The translations under genes were made by a program, and so were the position numbers. Shown here piece after piece: positions 51,001 to 59,150 of a stretch of DNA of 61,323 nucleotides (positions within the stretch are counted from its first letter, which is position 1; each line of letters starts with the position of its first letter). Below the pieces are notes generated by a model. That model worked only from the letters and a program-made list of their open reading frames with translations. It ran no database searches and was not told the origin of the DNA. The stretch covers positions 1 to 61,323 of the IMG/VR virus record IMGVR_UViG_3300023174_007841; one strand, written 5' to 3'. The stretch comes from a virus.

Positions 51001-51247
51001 TCGAGTCGCGATGGTCAACGTTTCTTCTTTACCCAAGCCGAATATCTTCATCGTTGACGAGGGATTTGGAACGCTAGATGATGCCGCCGTTGAAGCCTGT
51101 AATAGATTGCTGGTTTCTTTGAAGAAATATTTTAAGGTAATTTTGATAATCACTCATGTCGACGGCGTCAAGGACGTAGTCGATCACGTTTTGGAGATTA
51201 TGAAGAGCGAAAAAGATTCCAAGGTTATTTTTGGAGTAGATTCATGA
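48089..51247 (+). CDS. Single-chain Mre11-Rad50 (gp47-gp46 type) recombination nuclease
   Basis: This 1052-residue protein joins two proteins that are separate in T4 and bacteria. Residues 1-345 are Mre11/SbcD phosphoesterase: HTADIHWRGL (D, H), VGGDIFHTK (GD), TLGNHDGN (GNHD), CYHGPVQG and LGDIHQMQ. From about 390, Rad50/SbcC: Walker A FGPNRVGKSS near 405-414, long coiled coils (about 560-930) around a hook CGDDYPTC (residues 724-731, C-x6-C instead of the usual CxxC), signature ELCSGMEKTIASL near 956 and Walker B IFIVDEGFGTLD near 986. It would resect DNA ends for recombination-dependent replication. It overlaps the next gene by 4 bases. Confidence 0.95.
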   Translation: MVKIAHTADIHWRGLSRHDEYRYVFEAFNKDCKKNKVDHIFVGGDIFHTKTTGISPEYIDQLTWWLESMAKIASVHLTLGNHDGNLVNLSRQDAVSPIVQALNNPKIHLYKKSGVYEFHPGYNWCVYSLFDEEGWGEVRPEPGKVNIACYHGPVQGSVTEVGWEMEGMNLEFFKDYPYVFLGDIHQMQHLGYRECLVGKKKPWISYPGTPLQQNYAEELDHGYLLWDIDDKQSWDVLFKKLPNPKPYVTIPWNGSIDNLISSASKHPDGTRFRIRSSDALGQKDFSLISESLKSVKSATEVTFKSDFIVDKSVVKTNTSTLEKADLRNSDVLFKLIKDYYAGTQITEEQWKIVFEQVKSCLSTVISTEETTRNSKWSLRYLGFDNMFAYGEGNMINFDKLNGIVGVFGPNRVGKSSIVGTLMYSLFNATDRGPVKNIHICNIRKPYCSSKAIINHDGTDYVIERQTTKSENKKGVLNASTALNVFKIREDGEAEDLAGEQRADTEKVIRALIGSQEDFMMTSLAAQGETNQFISQGSTRRRAVLSRFLDLDIFDKMHELSNKELASYKSQLKNYPDRDWALLMQQNQSAIVDSDKQIIELHQLIKDKQQTISQLQIELSKHRGTLVTKSQVETFAKQLVALEKQHELHAVNISSLESEITNSNEKLKTIATIKSENDISQLRSQLAALKNLEASLTSLRFLYEKENTLFEQQKKSLKILDEVPCGDDYPTCKFIKDAHVNKSKLIDQQGKVEHAQKKLEEVKKSFEELGKENLVGRLEKMEKLLSLETKLLLDISKKEIELEKSRTVHYSRESELKSSREKLKALEEALKNDDNAEAVSIKLNIEDISKAIDALTTDKLDVATRKGKLSANLEKISEEKIAKDILLEKMKVHELVTVAFSKKGLPLIITKSQLPVINAEIAKILHGIVDFTIELENDENTDSSEIYINYGDSRRVVELCSGMEKTIASLAIRVAMVNVSSLPKPNIFIVDEGFGTLDDAAVEACNRLLVSLKKYFKVILIITHVDGVKDVVDHVLEIMKSEKDSKVIFGVDS

Positions 51248-51561
51248 AGCACGATTGGCAACCTTATCCACGAGATAGAAAAATTTGTTATAAAGAAAAC
51301 TACGCAATAATAGTTCCTTCTTCTTATGACGACCACGAGAGAAGAAATATGCCTCTGTTTTGCGAAGTTTGTAGTATCCGTTTTGGTCACAAAGAAGACG
51401 AGATCACATATAAGAAATTCGGTTGTTGCACGGCCTGTGCGGACACTTGGGCTTATTCTAATAAAGAAAAGTGGGAAGCAGGCTGGCGACCAACTTCCGA
51501 TGTCGTAAAAAATGTGACTGCGAGAAGATCTTTTGTCGATCAAAACATCGTCTTAGAATAA
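51244..51561 (+). CDS. Small zinc-finger-like protein
   Basis: This 105-residue protein starts with an ATGA overlap after the nuclease gene. FCEVCSIRFGH and GCCTACADTW form two CxxC pairs, typical of a zinc ribbon with about 26 residues between pairs. The rest is basic and aromatic-rich (KWEAGWRP). It is unrecognised; a nucleic-acid-binding partner of the upstream nuclease is plausible from its location only. Confidence 0.6.
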   Translation: MKHDWQPYPRDRKICYKENYAIIVPSSYDDHERRNMPLFCEVCSIRFGHKEDEITYKKFGCCTACADTWAYSNKEKWEAGWRPTSDVVKNVTARRSFVDQNIVLE

Positions 51562-51569
51562 ACGTTGTA

Positions 51570-51576
51570 TATTTAG
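51570..51576 (+). promoter_or_regulatory. TATTTAG box, candidate late promoter
   Basis: TATTTAG lies 13 bases before the ATG at 51590. The same heptamer occurs before the genes at 53629 (53601-53607) and 59643 (59614-59620), all in the packaging/prohead block. It resembles the T4 late box TATAAATA in position and composition, but it is only three cases. Confidence 0.35.
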
Positions 51577-51589
51577 GACTGGAGATACT

Positions 51590-51967
51590 ATGCCTAAAAT
51601 CGACTATAACGCCCTTGGACAAGCTATAGACACGACGTGGGGAAGAACGTCGACTCCCAAGACCGCTTCTTATTCTGTTAAGTTTACTCTTGCTGGTGAT
51701 GTTTTGACTGCTTCTTATCAAGTAGTCGTTAACTTCGCTTCTGAGAAAGAGATGATTACGATGAACAGGATGTACGAAGAAGAATCTAGCGAAGTGATTC
51801 AAGCTGTCCTCAAGAACATTAAGGCTATCTATAAAGACTTGTCTGGTTCCACATTGTCAGTGAAGGAACACTCCACGAATACGTCAGTCGAAATTATTGG
51901 ATTTAACGTGCACAATCCAAAAAGGACTGCCTATTTTCGCAGGAAGACGGCTTTTGAATTAGTCTGA
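51590..51967 (+). CDS. Hypothetical protein before terminase
   Basis: This 125-residue protein has a TGGAG ribosome site. It is mixed alpha/beta (SYSVKFTLAGDVLTASYQVV; EVIQAVLKNIKAIYKDL) with no recognised motif. It overlaps the terminase ATG by one base (TGATG). Its place just before the large terminase might suggest a small terminase, but it lacks a visible HTH, so I do not assign that. Confidence 0.6.
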   Translation: MPKIDYNALGQAIDTTWGRTSTPKTASYSVKFTLAGDVLTASYQVVVNFASEKEMITMNRMYEEESSEVIQAVLKNIKAIYKDLSGSTLSVKEHSTNTSVEIIGFNVHNPKRTAYFRRKTAFELV

Positions 51968-53580
51968 TGCAACAACCCCTAACTAGAAACGACCAAATAA
52001 AGGAGATCGTCCGCTGCGGCAAGGATCCGATCTACTTTATGAAGAATTATGTAAAGATCCAGCACACTGTGCGAGGTCTTATACCATTTGAAACCTATGA
52101 TTTTCAAGATGACTGTGTTAAACAATTTGAAACCAATCGTTTCAACATTGTCCTTAAATCACGCCAGCTAGGTTTGTCGACTGTAACAGCTGCATATGCC
52201 GTCTGGTTCGCAATCTTCAAAAAGGATAAAAACGTCCTCGTCATCGCTACCAAATTGTCTACGGCGATGAACTTCATCAAGAAGGTGAGGATTATGTTAG
52301 ACGGACTTCCCAAGTGGTTGTTGCTCACAAAGTTTGAACCAACGAAGCAGGCTATCAGGTTTGACAATGGTTCACAGATTAACGCGATTCCAACATCTCC
52401 GGACGCGGGTCGTTCCGAGGCTTTGTCGCTGCTCATCGTTGACGAAGCAGCGTTCATTAGAGACTTTGAGGATATTTGGACCGGTCTCTATCCCACCTTG
52501 TCGACCGGTGGCAACGCCGTAATTATTTCAACGCCTAACGGTGTTGGTGGACAATACTATCGTCTCTGGATGGATGGCGAAACCAAACAAAACGAGTTCA
52601 ATACCATTAAACTACCATGGTGGGTCCATCCCGAGCACGACGAAGATTGGTTTACTAGAGAGACTAAGAACCTACCGAAAAGAAAGGTGGCGCAAGAATT
52701 TCTTTGCGACTTTATTTCTTCTGGTGATACTTTCTTACAACCTACCGAGCTCGAAGCGATTAGAGAAGCCATTCGTCCGCCACTCGAGAAAACAGGCCCG
52801 CAGTCTGCTGTATGGATTTGGAGAAAACCCGAAGCAGGCAAAAAATATATCATGGCTGCTGACGTCGCAAGAGGCGATTCAGGAGACTTTTCTACTTTTC
52901 ACGTAGTTGATAACTCGTCATGTGAAGTAGTCGCAGAATATATGGGCAAAATACCGCCAGACAAACTGGCTGATATATTGTTCGAATATGGCAAAATGTA
53001 TAATGAAGCCTTAATATGCCCCGAGCAAAACACTTTTGGATATTTTACATGTGTTAAACTTCGAGATGATGGCTATCCTCGATTGTATTATCAAGGTTCT
53101 TCAGGAGATCCATTCGAGTTTAGACCGACAGACTCCAATGCTGTTCCTGGGTTTTCCACGCAAACAAAAACCAGGTCTCAAATATTGGCAAAATTAGAGG
53201 AATTAGCCCGCAACTCTATTCTTAAGGTTTATTCTCAGCGCCTCTATGATCAACTCCAGGCCTTCGTATGGAATGGGTCTAAAGCGCAAGCAGCCAAGGA
53301 CGCTCACGATGATCTAATAATAAGCCTGGCGATCGCCGCCTGGTTGGTCGCCGGAGATTCAGGCGTTAATGAGCAAGCCACAGCTTTAGCCATGGCGATG
53401 CTCAAGGCTACTAAGGTTGAGAGAAACAACAATATGCCTGGTGACATAAATTCTGCTCAACCCCTTGTGAATCCAAACATTAGGGGACTAAATCCAAATT
53501 CTCGAGACGTATTAAAACCGAAAGATCCCTCTCAGGTTCGTCATGTAGATATTTCGGATTTTTCTTGGCTGTACCGTTAA
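51967..53580 (+). CDS. Terminase large subunit (gp17-like)
   Basis: This 537-residue packaging motor has an ATPase half: Walker A-like LKSRQLGLST near residues 62-71 and Walker B LLIVDEAAF near 155-163, with STPNGVGG as coupling motif. Its RuvC-like nuclease half has IMAADVARGDSGDF near 295-308, ICPEQNTFG and AHDDLIISLAIAAW near 446. It translocates DNA into the prohead and cuts the concatemer. Length is a little short of T4 gp17 (610). Its C-terminal tail is Pro/Asn-rich. It precedes the tagged gene and portal, as in T4-like order. Confidence 0.95.
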   Translation: MQQPLTRNDQIKEIVRCGKDPIYFMKNYVKIQHTVRGLIPFETYDFQDDCVKQFETNRFNIVLKSRQLGLSTVTAAYAVWFAIFKKDKNVLVIATKLSTAMNFIKKVRIMLDGLPKWLLLTKFEPTKQAIRFDNGSQINAIPTSPDAGRSEALSLLIVDEAAFIRDFEDIWTGLYPTLSTGGNAVIISTPNGVGGQYYRLWMDGETKQNEFNTIKLPWWVHPEHDEDWFTRETKNLPKRKVAQEFLCDFISSGDTFLQPTELEAIREAIRPPLEKTGPQSAVWIWRKPEAGKKYIMAADVARGDSGDFSTFHVVDNSSCEVVAEYMGKIPPDKLADILFEYGKMYNEALICPEQNTFGYFTCVKLRDDGYPRLYYQGSSGDPFEFRPTDSNAVPGFSTQTKTRSQILAKLEELARNSILKVYSQRLYDQLQAFVWNGSKAQAAKDAHDDLIISLAIAAWLVAGDSGVNEQATALAMAMLKATKVERNNNMPGDINSAQPLVNPNIRGLNPNSRDVLKPKDPSQVRHVDISDFSWLYR

Positions 53581-53600
53581 TTAATTTTTGAAGTAATATC

Positions 53601-53607
53601 TATTTAG
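53601..53607 (+). promoter_or_regulatory. TATTTAG box, candidate late promoter
   Basis: This is the second of three TATTTAG boxes; it lies 21 bases before the ATG at 53629, followed by GATAGAGGA, which contains a possible ribosome site. Confidence 0.35.
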
Positions 53608-53628
53608 TGATAGAGGACTAAGACTAAT

Positions 53629-54006
53629 ATGCCGAAGCTTACGATTTCACGTTTAAGAAAAATTATCGCAGAAGAAGTATCACTTTTGAGAGAAGGTGAA
53701 AAAGAAGACCAAGCCGCTTCGATGGCGCAAAATGCGAGTAAACTTCTTAAGGCAATAGAGTCGTTTAAGTCAACCGCATCATCGAAAGCTAAGTCTAGCG
53801 CAGATGCTTCGAATGCGACTCTTGAAAAGCACCTTTTAGAGGCTGAAAAAATGCTAAAAAGGATCGTCGCCTCTCCATTGAACTACGTAGATGGTCCTAA
53901 GCAGCCCATTGCGGGTACTCCTTCCGCAGTCGTGCCGGATCAATCCCTCGCCGCCGCCGCGACGACTAAAAAAGTTTCTGTAAAGCCGGCCGTGGAAAAG
54001 AAGTAA
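53629..54006 (+). CDS. Small prohead-region protein with the N-terminal helix tag
   Basis: This 125-residue protein starts LTISRLRKIIAEEVSLLREG, carrying the tag with a possible I-A-E cleavage site. It is followed by a helical, Lys/Ala/Ser-rich middle (ASSKAKSSADASNATLEKHLLEA) and a Pro/Ala/Val tail. It lies between terminase and portal, where T4 has tail sheath and tube genes. A core or internal head protein is likely. Confidence 0.62.
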   Translation: MPKLTISRLRKIIAEEVSLLREGEKEDQAASMAQNASKLLKAIESFKSTASSKAKSSADASNATLEKHLLEAEKMLKRIVASPLNYVDGPKQPIAGTPSAVVPDQSLAAAATTKKVSVKPAVEKK

Positions 54007-54086
54007 AAGAAGTATACTAAAATTTTTTAGAAGTTACTATCTGACGACGAAAGAGCCTTCTCCACGATTGGAGTGGCAAAACAACG

Positions 54087-57000
54087 ATGGCAAAAGAAAA
54101 AGATCAAACATTATTCCAGCGTCTTTCTAAGATTTTTAAGAGCGGTCCAATTGTCAAGCGCAAGATAAGAAATCTCGATACGACAATCGCCGTCGCTGAC
54201 AAAACGAAGTCTTCTGGTGCTTTACTATTTCAGAAGTCGTTGGCTCCAACTTACGCAACTATCACAGCTAACGCGTACAATCTCTCTGAACGCTTGATGA
54301 GGTATCAAGATTTTCAAGAGATGGAATATTGCCTACATAAGGACACAAAGATCGCGGTGCCAGGTGGATACAAGACTATTGAAGAGCTTTCTTTGGAGTG
54401 TGAGGCGGATTCTAACAGAACTTTCGTAGTCTATGCATACGATCACAATCTAGGTAGGATCGTTCCAGCGATGGGAAAGCAAGCTCGACAGACTCGAGTT
54501 GACCATGCTTACACGGTTACTTTTGATAACGAACAAAAGATCACTGGAACACCAAATCACCGCCTCATGAAGCGAGATGGTACTTTCTGCAAGATAGAAG
54601 ACCTAAAGTCAGGCGACGCAATGATGCCCTTCTATCGTAGAGACTTATTCAATGGTTGCAAAGAAGAAGGGGAGGGCTATCGCTGGATATACACAATGGA
54701 CCGACGTTCGAATATGAACGGTTGGGTCGCTGAGCACAGGCTCATCGGTGAGATGATGAAGGGCTCCGAACTCGCCGCCGATGAGGTCGTGCATCACGTT
54801 AACTTTACGAAGCACGATAATAGACCAGAAAACTTACGCGTCATGAAGGACCACGATCACAGAAGCCTTCACACGAAGATTATCAACGGGGCGAAGTGGT
54901 CCGATCAAAACTCAGAATGGATCGAGAGGTTCAAGACTAATCATTCTAAGTTCATGTCAGAGAACAATCCAGCCGAGAGAAAAGATATCACATTCGGCAG
55001 GATACTCGAAGTTTCTGAAAGAGTTAACTTCAACTCAAAAAAGCTTTGCGAAGTTCTTGACACAGACCCGAATGTAATTAAACGCAAACTACGAAAGCAC
55101 GGATATCAAGATTTCCAAACATTCGCAAAGGCGTACAACCCAGATTGGTGCAATGTAGGTTGGGATAACCAAGGTAAGAATAATCCTCGATATAACCACT
55201 CAGTTACCTTCGATAGAATATGTTCTGCTTTTTCTAGAGGCGTGTCGAAGAAGCAGCTTGCAGTTTCTTTAGACACTACAACTACCGTGCTTGACAATCG
55301 TTTAAAGGAGCGAGGGTACAAGAACTATACTGAGTTTTCTCAGACCTATGACAACCTCAAGGTTGTCTCTGTCGAATATCACGGAGTGATTCCCCTCTAC
55401 GACTTGACCGTAGATGGGTACAAAAACTTTGCGACAGATACCGTAATTTCTCATAATACGCCAGAAATCGCCGCCACGATGGACATCTACGCCGATGAAA
55501 CCGTAGCGCAAGACGACAAGGGTCGAGTGCTTCACATCTATTCAGACAACGAAAAGATCAAAGAGATTTTAGAAGATCTCTTCTATAACACGCTGAATGT
55601 CGAGTTCAATCTTCGTTCCTGGGCCCGTAACCTCGTTAAGTATGGAGATTTTTTTCTCTATAATGACGTTTCTCCTCAATATGGCGTCATCAATGCGTTT
55701 CCTATACCAGTAAATGAGATTGAGCGTGAAGAGAACTACGACCCGAATGACCCCTTCGCCGTACGATATCGTTGGGTAACATTAGGAAATAGGACCCTAG
55801 AGAACTGGGAAGTAACCCATTTTCGTCTACTCGGCAACGACATGTTCTTGCCTTATGGCTCATCAATCATTGAGGCCGCTCGTCGCATTTGGCGTCAATT
55901 AATCCTTATCGAGGATGCTATGCTGGTTTATCGAGTCGTCCGCGCTCCGGAGCGTCGCGTTTTCTATATTGATGTTGCCAATATTCCTCCTGAAAACGTT
56001 CCGATGTACGTCGAAGAGCAGAGAAAAAATCTTCGTACAAACCAGGTTGTAGATAGAGCAACGGGTCGTCTTGATCTTCGTTATGCTCCTCTTTCTATCG
56101 AAGACGATTATTTTATTCCAGTCCGTGGCGGAGAATCTGGAACGAGGATCGACACGCTTGCGGGTGGTCAAAATGCTGCCGCTGTCGAGGACGTTGCCTA
56201 TATTCAAAAAAAGCTTTTTGCCGCGCTAAAGATTCCTAGAGCTTATCTCGGCTACGATGAGATGCTTTCTTCTAAAGCGACGCTTGCCCAAGAAGACATC
56301 AGATTTTCTCGTACGATTAACGTAATTCAGAAAGTCCTTATCTCAGAACTCAATAAGCTAGCAATAATTCATCTGTATTCTAATGGTTTTGATACAGAGG
56401 AATTACAGAATTTTACACTGCGTCTCTCCAATCCTTCGACAGTTGCTCAACAACAAAAACTGGAAATCTGGCGATCTAAATTTGAGATCGCGGGGTCGAT
56501 TCCTGAGGGAATGGGCAGTAAAGAGTTCGCACGCAAGATGATTTGGGGCCTGACAGACGAACAGATCGAGCAGATTGATGAGCAACGTTATCAAGAGAAA
56601 CTTGTTGATCAAGTCATCGAGGAAGCCAAACCTGATGAGGGCACCTCTGGCGAGGAAACTGGTGGAGAAGAGACTGGCGGTGAGGAAACTGGTGGAGAAG
56701 AGACTGGCAGTGAGGAAACTGGTGGAGAAGAGGAAGCAGGCGGAGAAGAGGCTGGTGAAGATCTTTTCGCGGGCGATGATGTCGAAGAGAAGGAGCCCGA
56801 AACTGAGCTTCTGATGACTGGCGATGCGGATGATTTAATGCCGACTCTTTTTGAAAAAGATAAATTACCCGTAAAAGCAAAGTCTCAATTGAAAAAAGCC
56901 TTATACGATCGAAGCCGTAGAAAAACTCGTCAAGATCACATGGTAGATTTTAAAAAAATGACGGATTATGATGCCGAAGGCATGGGCATGAAAAATGTCT

Positions 57001-57239
57001 TTGGTACTGACTACATTAAAGACGCAGTTAGTAATCCCCTTAAGAACGAGTCGGTATTAAATGATAGCGCATACGTCAGACCTAATTTGCCGTTGGCTCT
57101 ACAGTCTACGCTTCAAAAGATGTCGACAGCCCTGCAGATGACGCAACATAAAAATTCGAGTCTTTTGTCCGAGGGAGAAAGTTCGCAGCTTTCATCGATA
57201 GCAGACGAAAACAACTTATTTATCATAGACGAAGATTGA
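54087..57239 (+). CDS. Portal protein precursor (gp20-like) containing an intein
   Basis: The 1050-residue precursor has an N-extein of 81 residues (ending YQDFQEMEY), an intein (54330-55457) and a C-extein starting TPEIAATMDIYADETV. The spliced 674-residue portal would match T4 gp20 features: EEILEDLFYNTL-type clip, VTHFRLLGNDMFLPYGSSII, APERRVFYIDVANIPP, KIPRAYLGYDE and SSKATLAQEDIRFSRTI. The portal ring is the DNA entry pore. The C-terminal third has an acidic Glu/Gly repeat (56651-56732), unusual for the family, and a cleavage-like end. Gene order with terminase and protease supports this call. Confidence 0.95.
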   Translation: MAKEKDQTLFQRLSKIFKSGPIVKRKIRNLDTTIAVADKTKSSGALLFQKSLAPTYATITANAYNLSERLMRYQDFQEMEYCLHKDTKIAVPGGYKTIEELSLECEADSNRTFVVYAYDHNLGRIVPAMGKQARQTRVDHAYTVTFDNEQKITGTPNHRLMKRDGTFCKIEDLKSGDAMMPFYRRDLFNGCKEEGEGYRWIYTMDRRSNMNGWVAEHRLIGEMMKGSELAADEVVHHVNFTKHDNRPENLRVMKDHDHRSLHTKIINGAKWSDQNSEWIERFKTNHSKFMSENNPAERKDITFGRILEVSERVNFNSKKLCEVLDTDPNVIKRKLRKHGYQDFQTFAKAYNPDWCNVGWDNQGKNNPRYNHSVTFDRICSAFSRGVSKKQLAVSLDTTTTVLDNRLKERGYKNYTEFSQTYDNLKVVSVEYHGVIPLYDLTVDGYKNFATDTVISHNTPEIAATMDIYADETVAQDDKGRVLHIYSDNEKIKEILEDLFYNTLNVEFNLRSWARNLVKYGDFFLYNDVSPQYGVINAFPIPVNEIEREENYDPNDPFAVRYRWVTLGNRTLENWEVTHFRLLGNDMFLPYGSSIIEAARRIWRQLILIEDAMLVYRVVRAPERRVFYIDVANIPPENVPMYVEEQRKNLRTNQVVDRATGRLDLRYAPLSIEDDYFIPVRGGESGTRIDTLAGGQNAAAVEDVAYIQKKLFAALKIPRAYLGYDEMLSSKATLAQEDIRFSRTINVIQKVLISELNKLAIIHLYSNGFDTEELQNFTLRLSNPSTVAQQQKLEIWRSKFEIAGSIPEGMGSKEFARKMIWGLTDEQIEQIDEQRYQEKLVDQVIEEAKPDEGTSGEETGGEETGGEETGGEETGSEETGGEEEAGGEEAGEDLFAGDDVEEKEPETELLMTGDADDLMPTLFEKDKLPVKAKSQLKKALYDRSRRKTRQDHMVDFKKMTDYDAEGMGMKNVFGTDYIKDAVSNPLKNESVLNDSAYVRPNLPLALQSTLQKMSTALQMTQHKNSSLLSEGESSQLSSIADENNLFIIDED
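54330..55457 (+). other. Intein with HNH endonuclease inside the portal gene
   Basis: These 376 codons begin with Cys (CLHKDTKIAVPGG, block A) and end with HN (YKNFATDTVISHN, blocks F-G), with Thr as the +1 residue. GTPNHRLMKRDG is block B (TxxH). The homing part has HHVNFTKHDNRPENLRVM, an HNH motif, and two similar HTH-like repeats (residues about 225-275 and 300-345 of the intein; KLCEVLDTDPNVIKRKLRKHGY and KQLAVSLDTTTTVLDNRLK). All splicing residues seem intact, so it is likely active. It lies at a highly conserved portal site. Confidence 0.93.
56651..56732 (+). repeat. 30-bp tandem repeat in the portal C-terminal region
   Basis: A 30-base unit containing GAGGAAACTGGTGGAGAAGA occurs about 2.7 times with few changes, encoding repeats of Gly-Glu-Glu-Thr-Gly. 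It lies in a disordered acidic region of the portal. Confidence 0.9.
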
Positions 57240-57250
57240 AAGGTCGACAG

Positions 57251-58120
57251 ATGTCAAGATCCCACAATAAAAAACGCAACACGGCTTTACTATACGAGTT
57301 TTTAGTGAGAACAATTTCTAGTGCCCTGGTCGAAGGAGATAAGAAGAGGTCGTCGACTGCTCTTCGAATTCTTCGTAGATACTATAAGCCTGGAACACAT
57401 CTCTACAAGGAGTTCAGGCTCTTTAATGCTCTTGTAAAAACAACAGTTAGTTCTGATGCGGTCGTATCTTCAATTTTATCTGAGGCTCGCGCCGCCGCTG
57501 GAAATACCGAAGTCGATGCTCTTGATCGAGAAAAATCTTTATTGATTAGAAGCATCAACCATATGATTAAGGATGAAAATTTCTATGATCAACCGATCGC
57601 AGAATATCGACTTTATGCAACGATTCAAACTCTTTTAAATGAGTGGAGAAAACCTGCAGGTTCTGCCGACATTGCTTCTCTCGCTGGTTACGAAAATCAA
57701 CTTAGGGAATGGTTGTTGATCGAAAAGAAAAAAGAGGATCATGTTCTCATCGACGAGACGCCTGGTACAACGCGTCTCCTCATGAAAGTAATGATGAAGA
57801 AGTTGAACGAAAAATATTCTTTGACTCTTAACGAAGAGCAGCGAGAAATTATAAAAGCTTATGCTTTCTCCACGGCGAACGAAGATCAAACGACGATCAA
57901 GAAGAAGCTCGAAGATATTAGAGACAATCTATTAGAATCTATCGATCAATATGCGGAGCAGAAAAAGGAAGATAGATTTCTTGCGGATAAAATGCAAGAT
58001 GCTAAATCTAAGATAATGTCAGAGTCTCTTGAGATAGTCGACGATTCTACCGTATCTAAGTTTATGTTGTACTCTACGCTATGTCACGAGTTAACTACCG
58101 ACGAAGGAGAAAATTCATGA
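57251..58120 (+). CDS. Hypothetical helical protein between portal and prohead protease
   Basis: The ATG at 57251 (AAAGG upstream) gives 289 residues. The start SRSHNKKRNTALLYEFLV is basic; the rest is helical (ALRILRRYYKPGTHLYKEF; TTIKKKLEDIRDNLLESID). I do not recognise a family. In T4 the corresponding place holds the small core genes 67 and 68, so it may be a head-core or connector protein. Its stop overlaps the protease start (ATGA). Confidence 0.65.
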   Translation: MSRSHNKKRNTALLYEFLVRTISSALVEGDKKRSSTALRILRRYYKPGTHLYKEFRLFNALVKTTVSSDAVVSSILSEARAAAGNTEVDALDREKSLLIRSINHMIKDENFYDQPIAEYRLYATIQTLLNEWRKPAGSADIASLAGYENQLREWLLIEKKKEDHVLIDETPGTTRLLMKVMMKKLNEKYSLTLNEEQREIIKAYAFSTANEDQTTIKKKLEDIRDNLLESIDQYAEQKKEDRFLADKMQDAKSKIMSESLEIVDDSTVSKFMLYSTLCHELTTDEGENS

Positions 58121-58728
58121 AAGACTTACGCCTTTTAAATTCATATGAAATTTTTGATTACACGCCCGAGATGATCAAAGAATCTCGCGAAAAGAATGGC
58201 GGTAAGGTAATGATGAAGGGTATTCTGCAAAAGTCGGATACACTCAATCAAAATGGTCGTATTTATCCCGAGCACGTCCTCGAGCGCGAGGTTAGAAACT
58301 ATCAAAAATTCATAGTAGAGAATCGCGCTCTTGGAGAACTAGATCATCCTGATTCTTCGGTTGTTAATCTTAAGAATGTTTCTCACATTATAAGAGAAGC
58401 CCATCTCGATAGAGGCGTAGTGTATGGAACAGTCGAAATTTTGGACACGCCTTCTGGAAAGATCTTGCAATCGCTCGTTGAGTCCGGCGTAAAACTCGGC
58501 ATTTCTTCTCGTGGAGTGGGCTCGACAAAAAAACAAGGAGATTATCATGTCGTACAAGATGATTTCCAGCTTATTTGTTGGGACTATGTTTCCGAGCCAT
58601 CTACGCCTGGTGCCTTTATGTTGCCAGAGGGTCGTAGAATCACCTCCGCTGAACTTCAAAAAGTCTTTAATAAATCTGACAGAATTGACAGAATACTAAA
58701 TGATATAATTTCTTTTGGAGGAAAGTGA
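58117..58728 (+). CDS. Prohead core protease (gp21-like, peptidase U9)
   Basis: The ATG at 58117, 7 bases after GAAGGAG, gives 203 residues. GRIYPEHVLEREV, GELDHPDSS (His77) and VKLGISSRGVGS (Ser130 or Ser131) are the herpes-protease-like motifs of T4 gp21. The enzyme matures the prohead by cutting scaffold and capsid proteins after Glu in (L/I)-x-E contexts in T4. If this enzyme has similar specificity, it would cut the tagged proteins listed in the findings. Confidence 0.93.
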   Translation: MKDLRLLNSYEIFDYTPEMIKESREKNGGKVMMKGILQKSDTLNQNGRIYPEHVLEREVRNYQKFIVENRALGELDHPDSSVVNLKNVSHIIREAHLDRGVVYGTVEILDTPSGKILQSLVESGVKLGISSRGVGSTKKQGDYHVVQDDFQLICWDYVSEPSTPGAFMLPEGRRITSAELQKVFNKSDRIDRILNDIISFGGK

Positions 58729-58732
58729 TGAT

Positions 58733-59149
58733 ATGGCGCTGAATAATCCTCTTACCGGTATAAATTCTACTTCAGAATTTCAATTATCTGGTTTACCTTG
58801 GGTCGTATCCGGCACGACAGTATCGAATGTTGTTACCAGATATCAATTGCCTAAAGTAACGAAAAGTATTACCATACATAACTTGGAACCTTCTTCAAAT
58901 AAAAAAATTCGTATAGGATTCACAGAAAATGGTGTGAACGGTGTCGCTGGTAATTATTTTTTTGCATTTGATTCTGGCGCTCTTGTCACGTTAGATGCAA
59001 GGGTTAAAGAATTTTATATTCGTGCTGATACTTTTTCTGATGAGCACGATTACAGCATTTATTGTTCTTTAACGACAATAGCATCAAATATGATGCCCAT
59101 CTTAACTGGATCAACTGGTGGTGAAACACTTTGGAACGGAGTTGGTTGA
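58733..59149 (+). CDS. Small beta-rich protein, possible head decoration protein
   Basis: The ATG at 58733 (14 bases after GGAGG) gives 138 residues. The pattern SITIHNLEPSSNKKIRIGFT then FDSGALVTLDARVKEFYIRAD suggests a single beta-sandwich, similar to small surface or decoration proteins in many phage heads. It lies between protease and tagged core genes. Function is a guess from fold pattern and place. Confidence 0.55.
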   Translation: MALNNPLTGINSTSEFQLSGLPWVVSGTTVSNVVTRYQLPKVTKSITIHNLEPSSNKKIRIGFTENGVNGVAGNYFFAFDSGALVTLDARVKEFYIRADTFSDEHDYSIYCSLTTIASNMMPILTGSTGGETLWNGVG

Positions 59150-59150
59150 T

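Noticed and set aside
51590-51967. Small terminase subunit
   Set aside because: Position fits, but there is no visible helix-turn-helix or coiled-coil oligomerisation pattern, so the gene is left as hypothetical.
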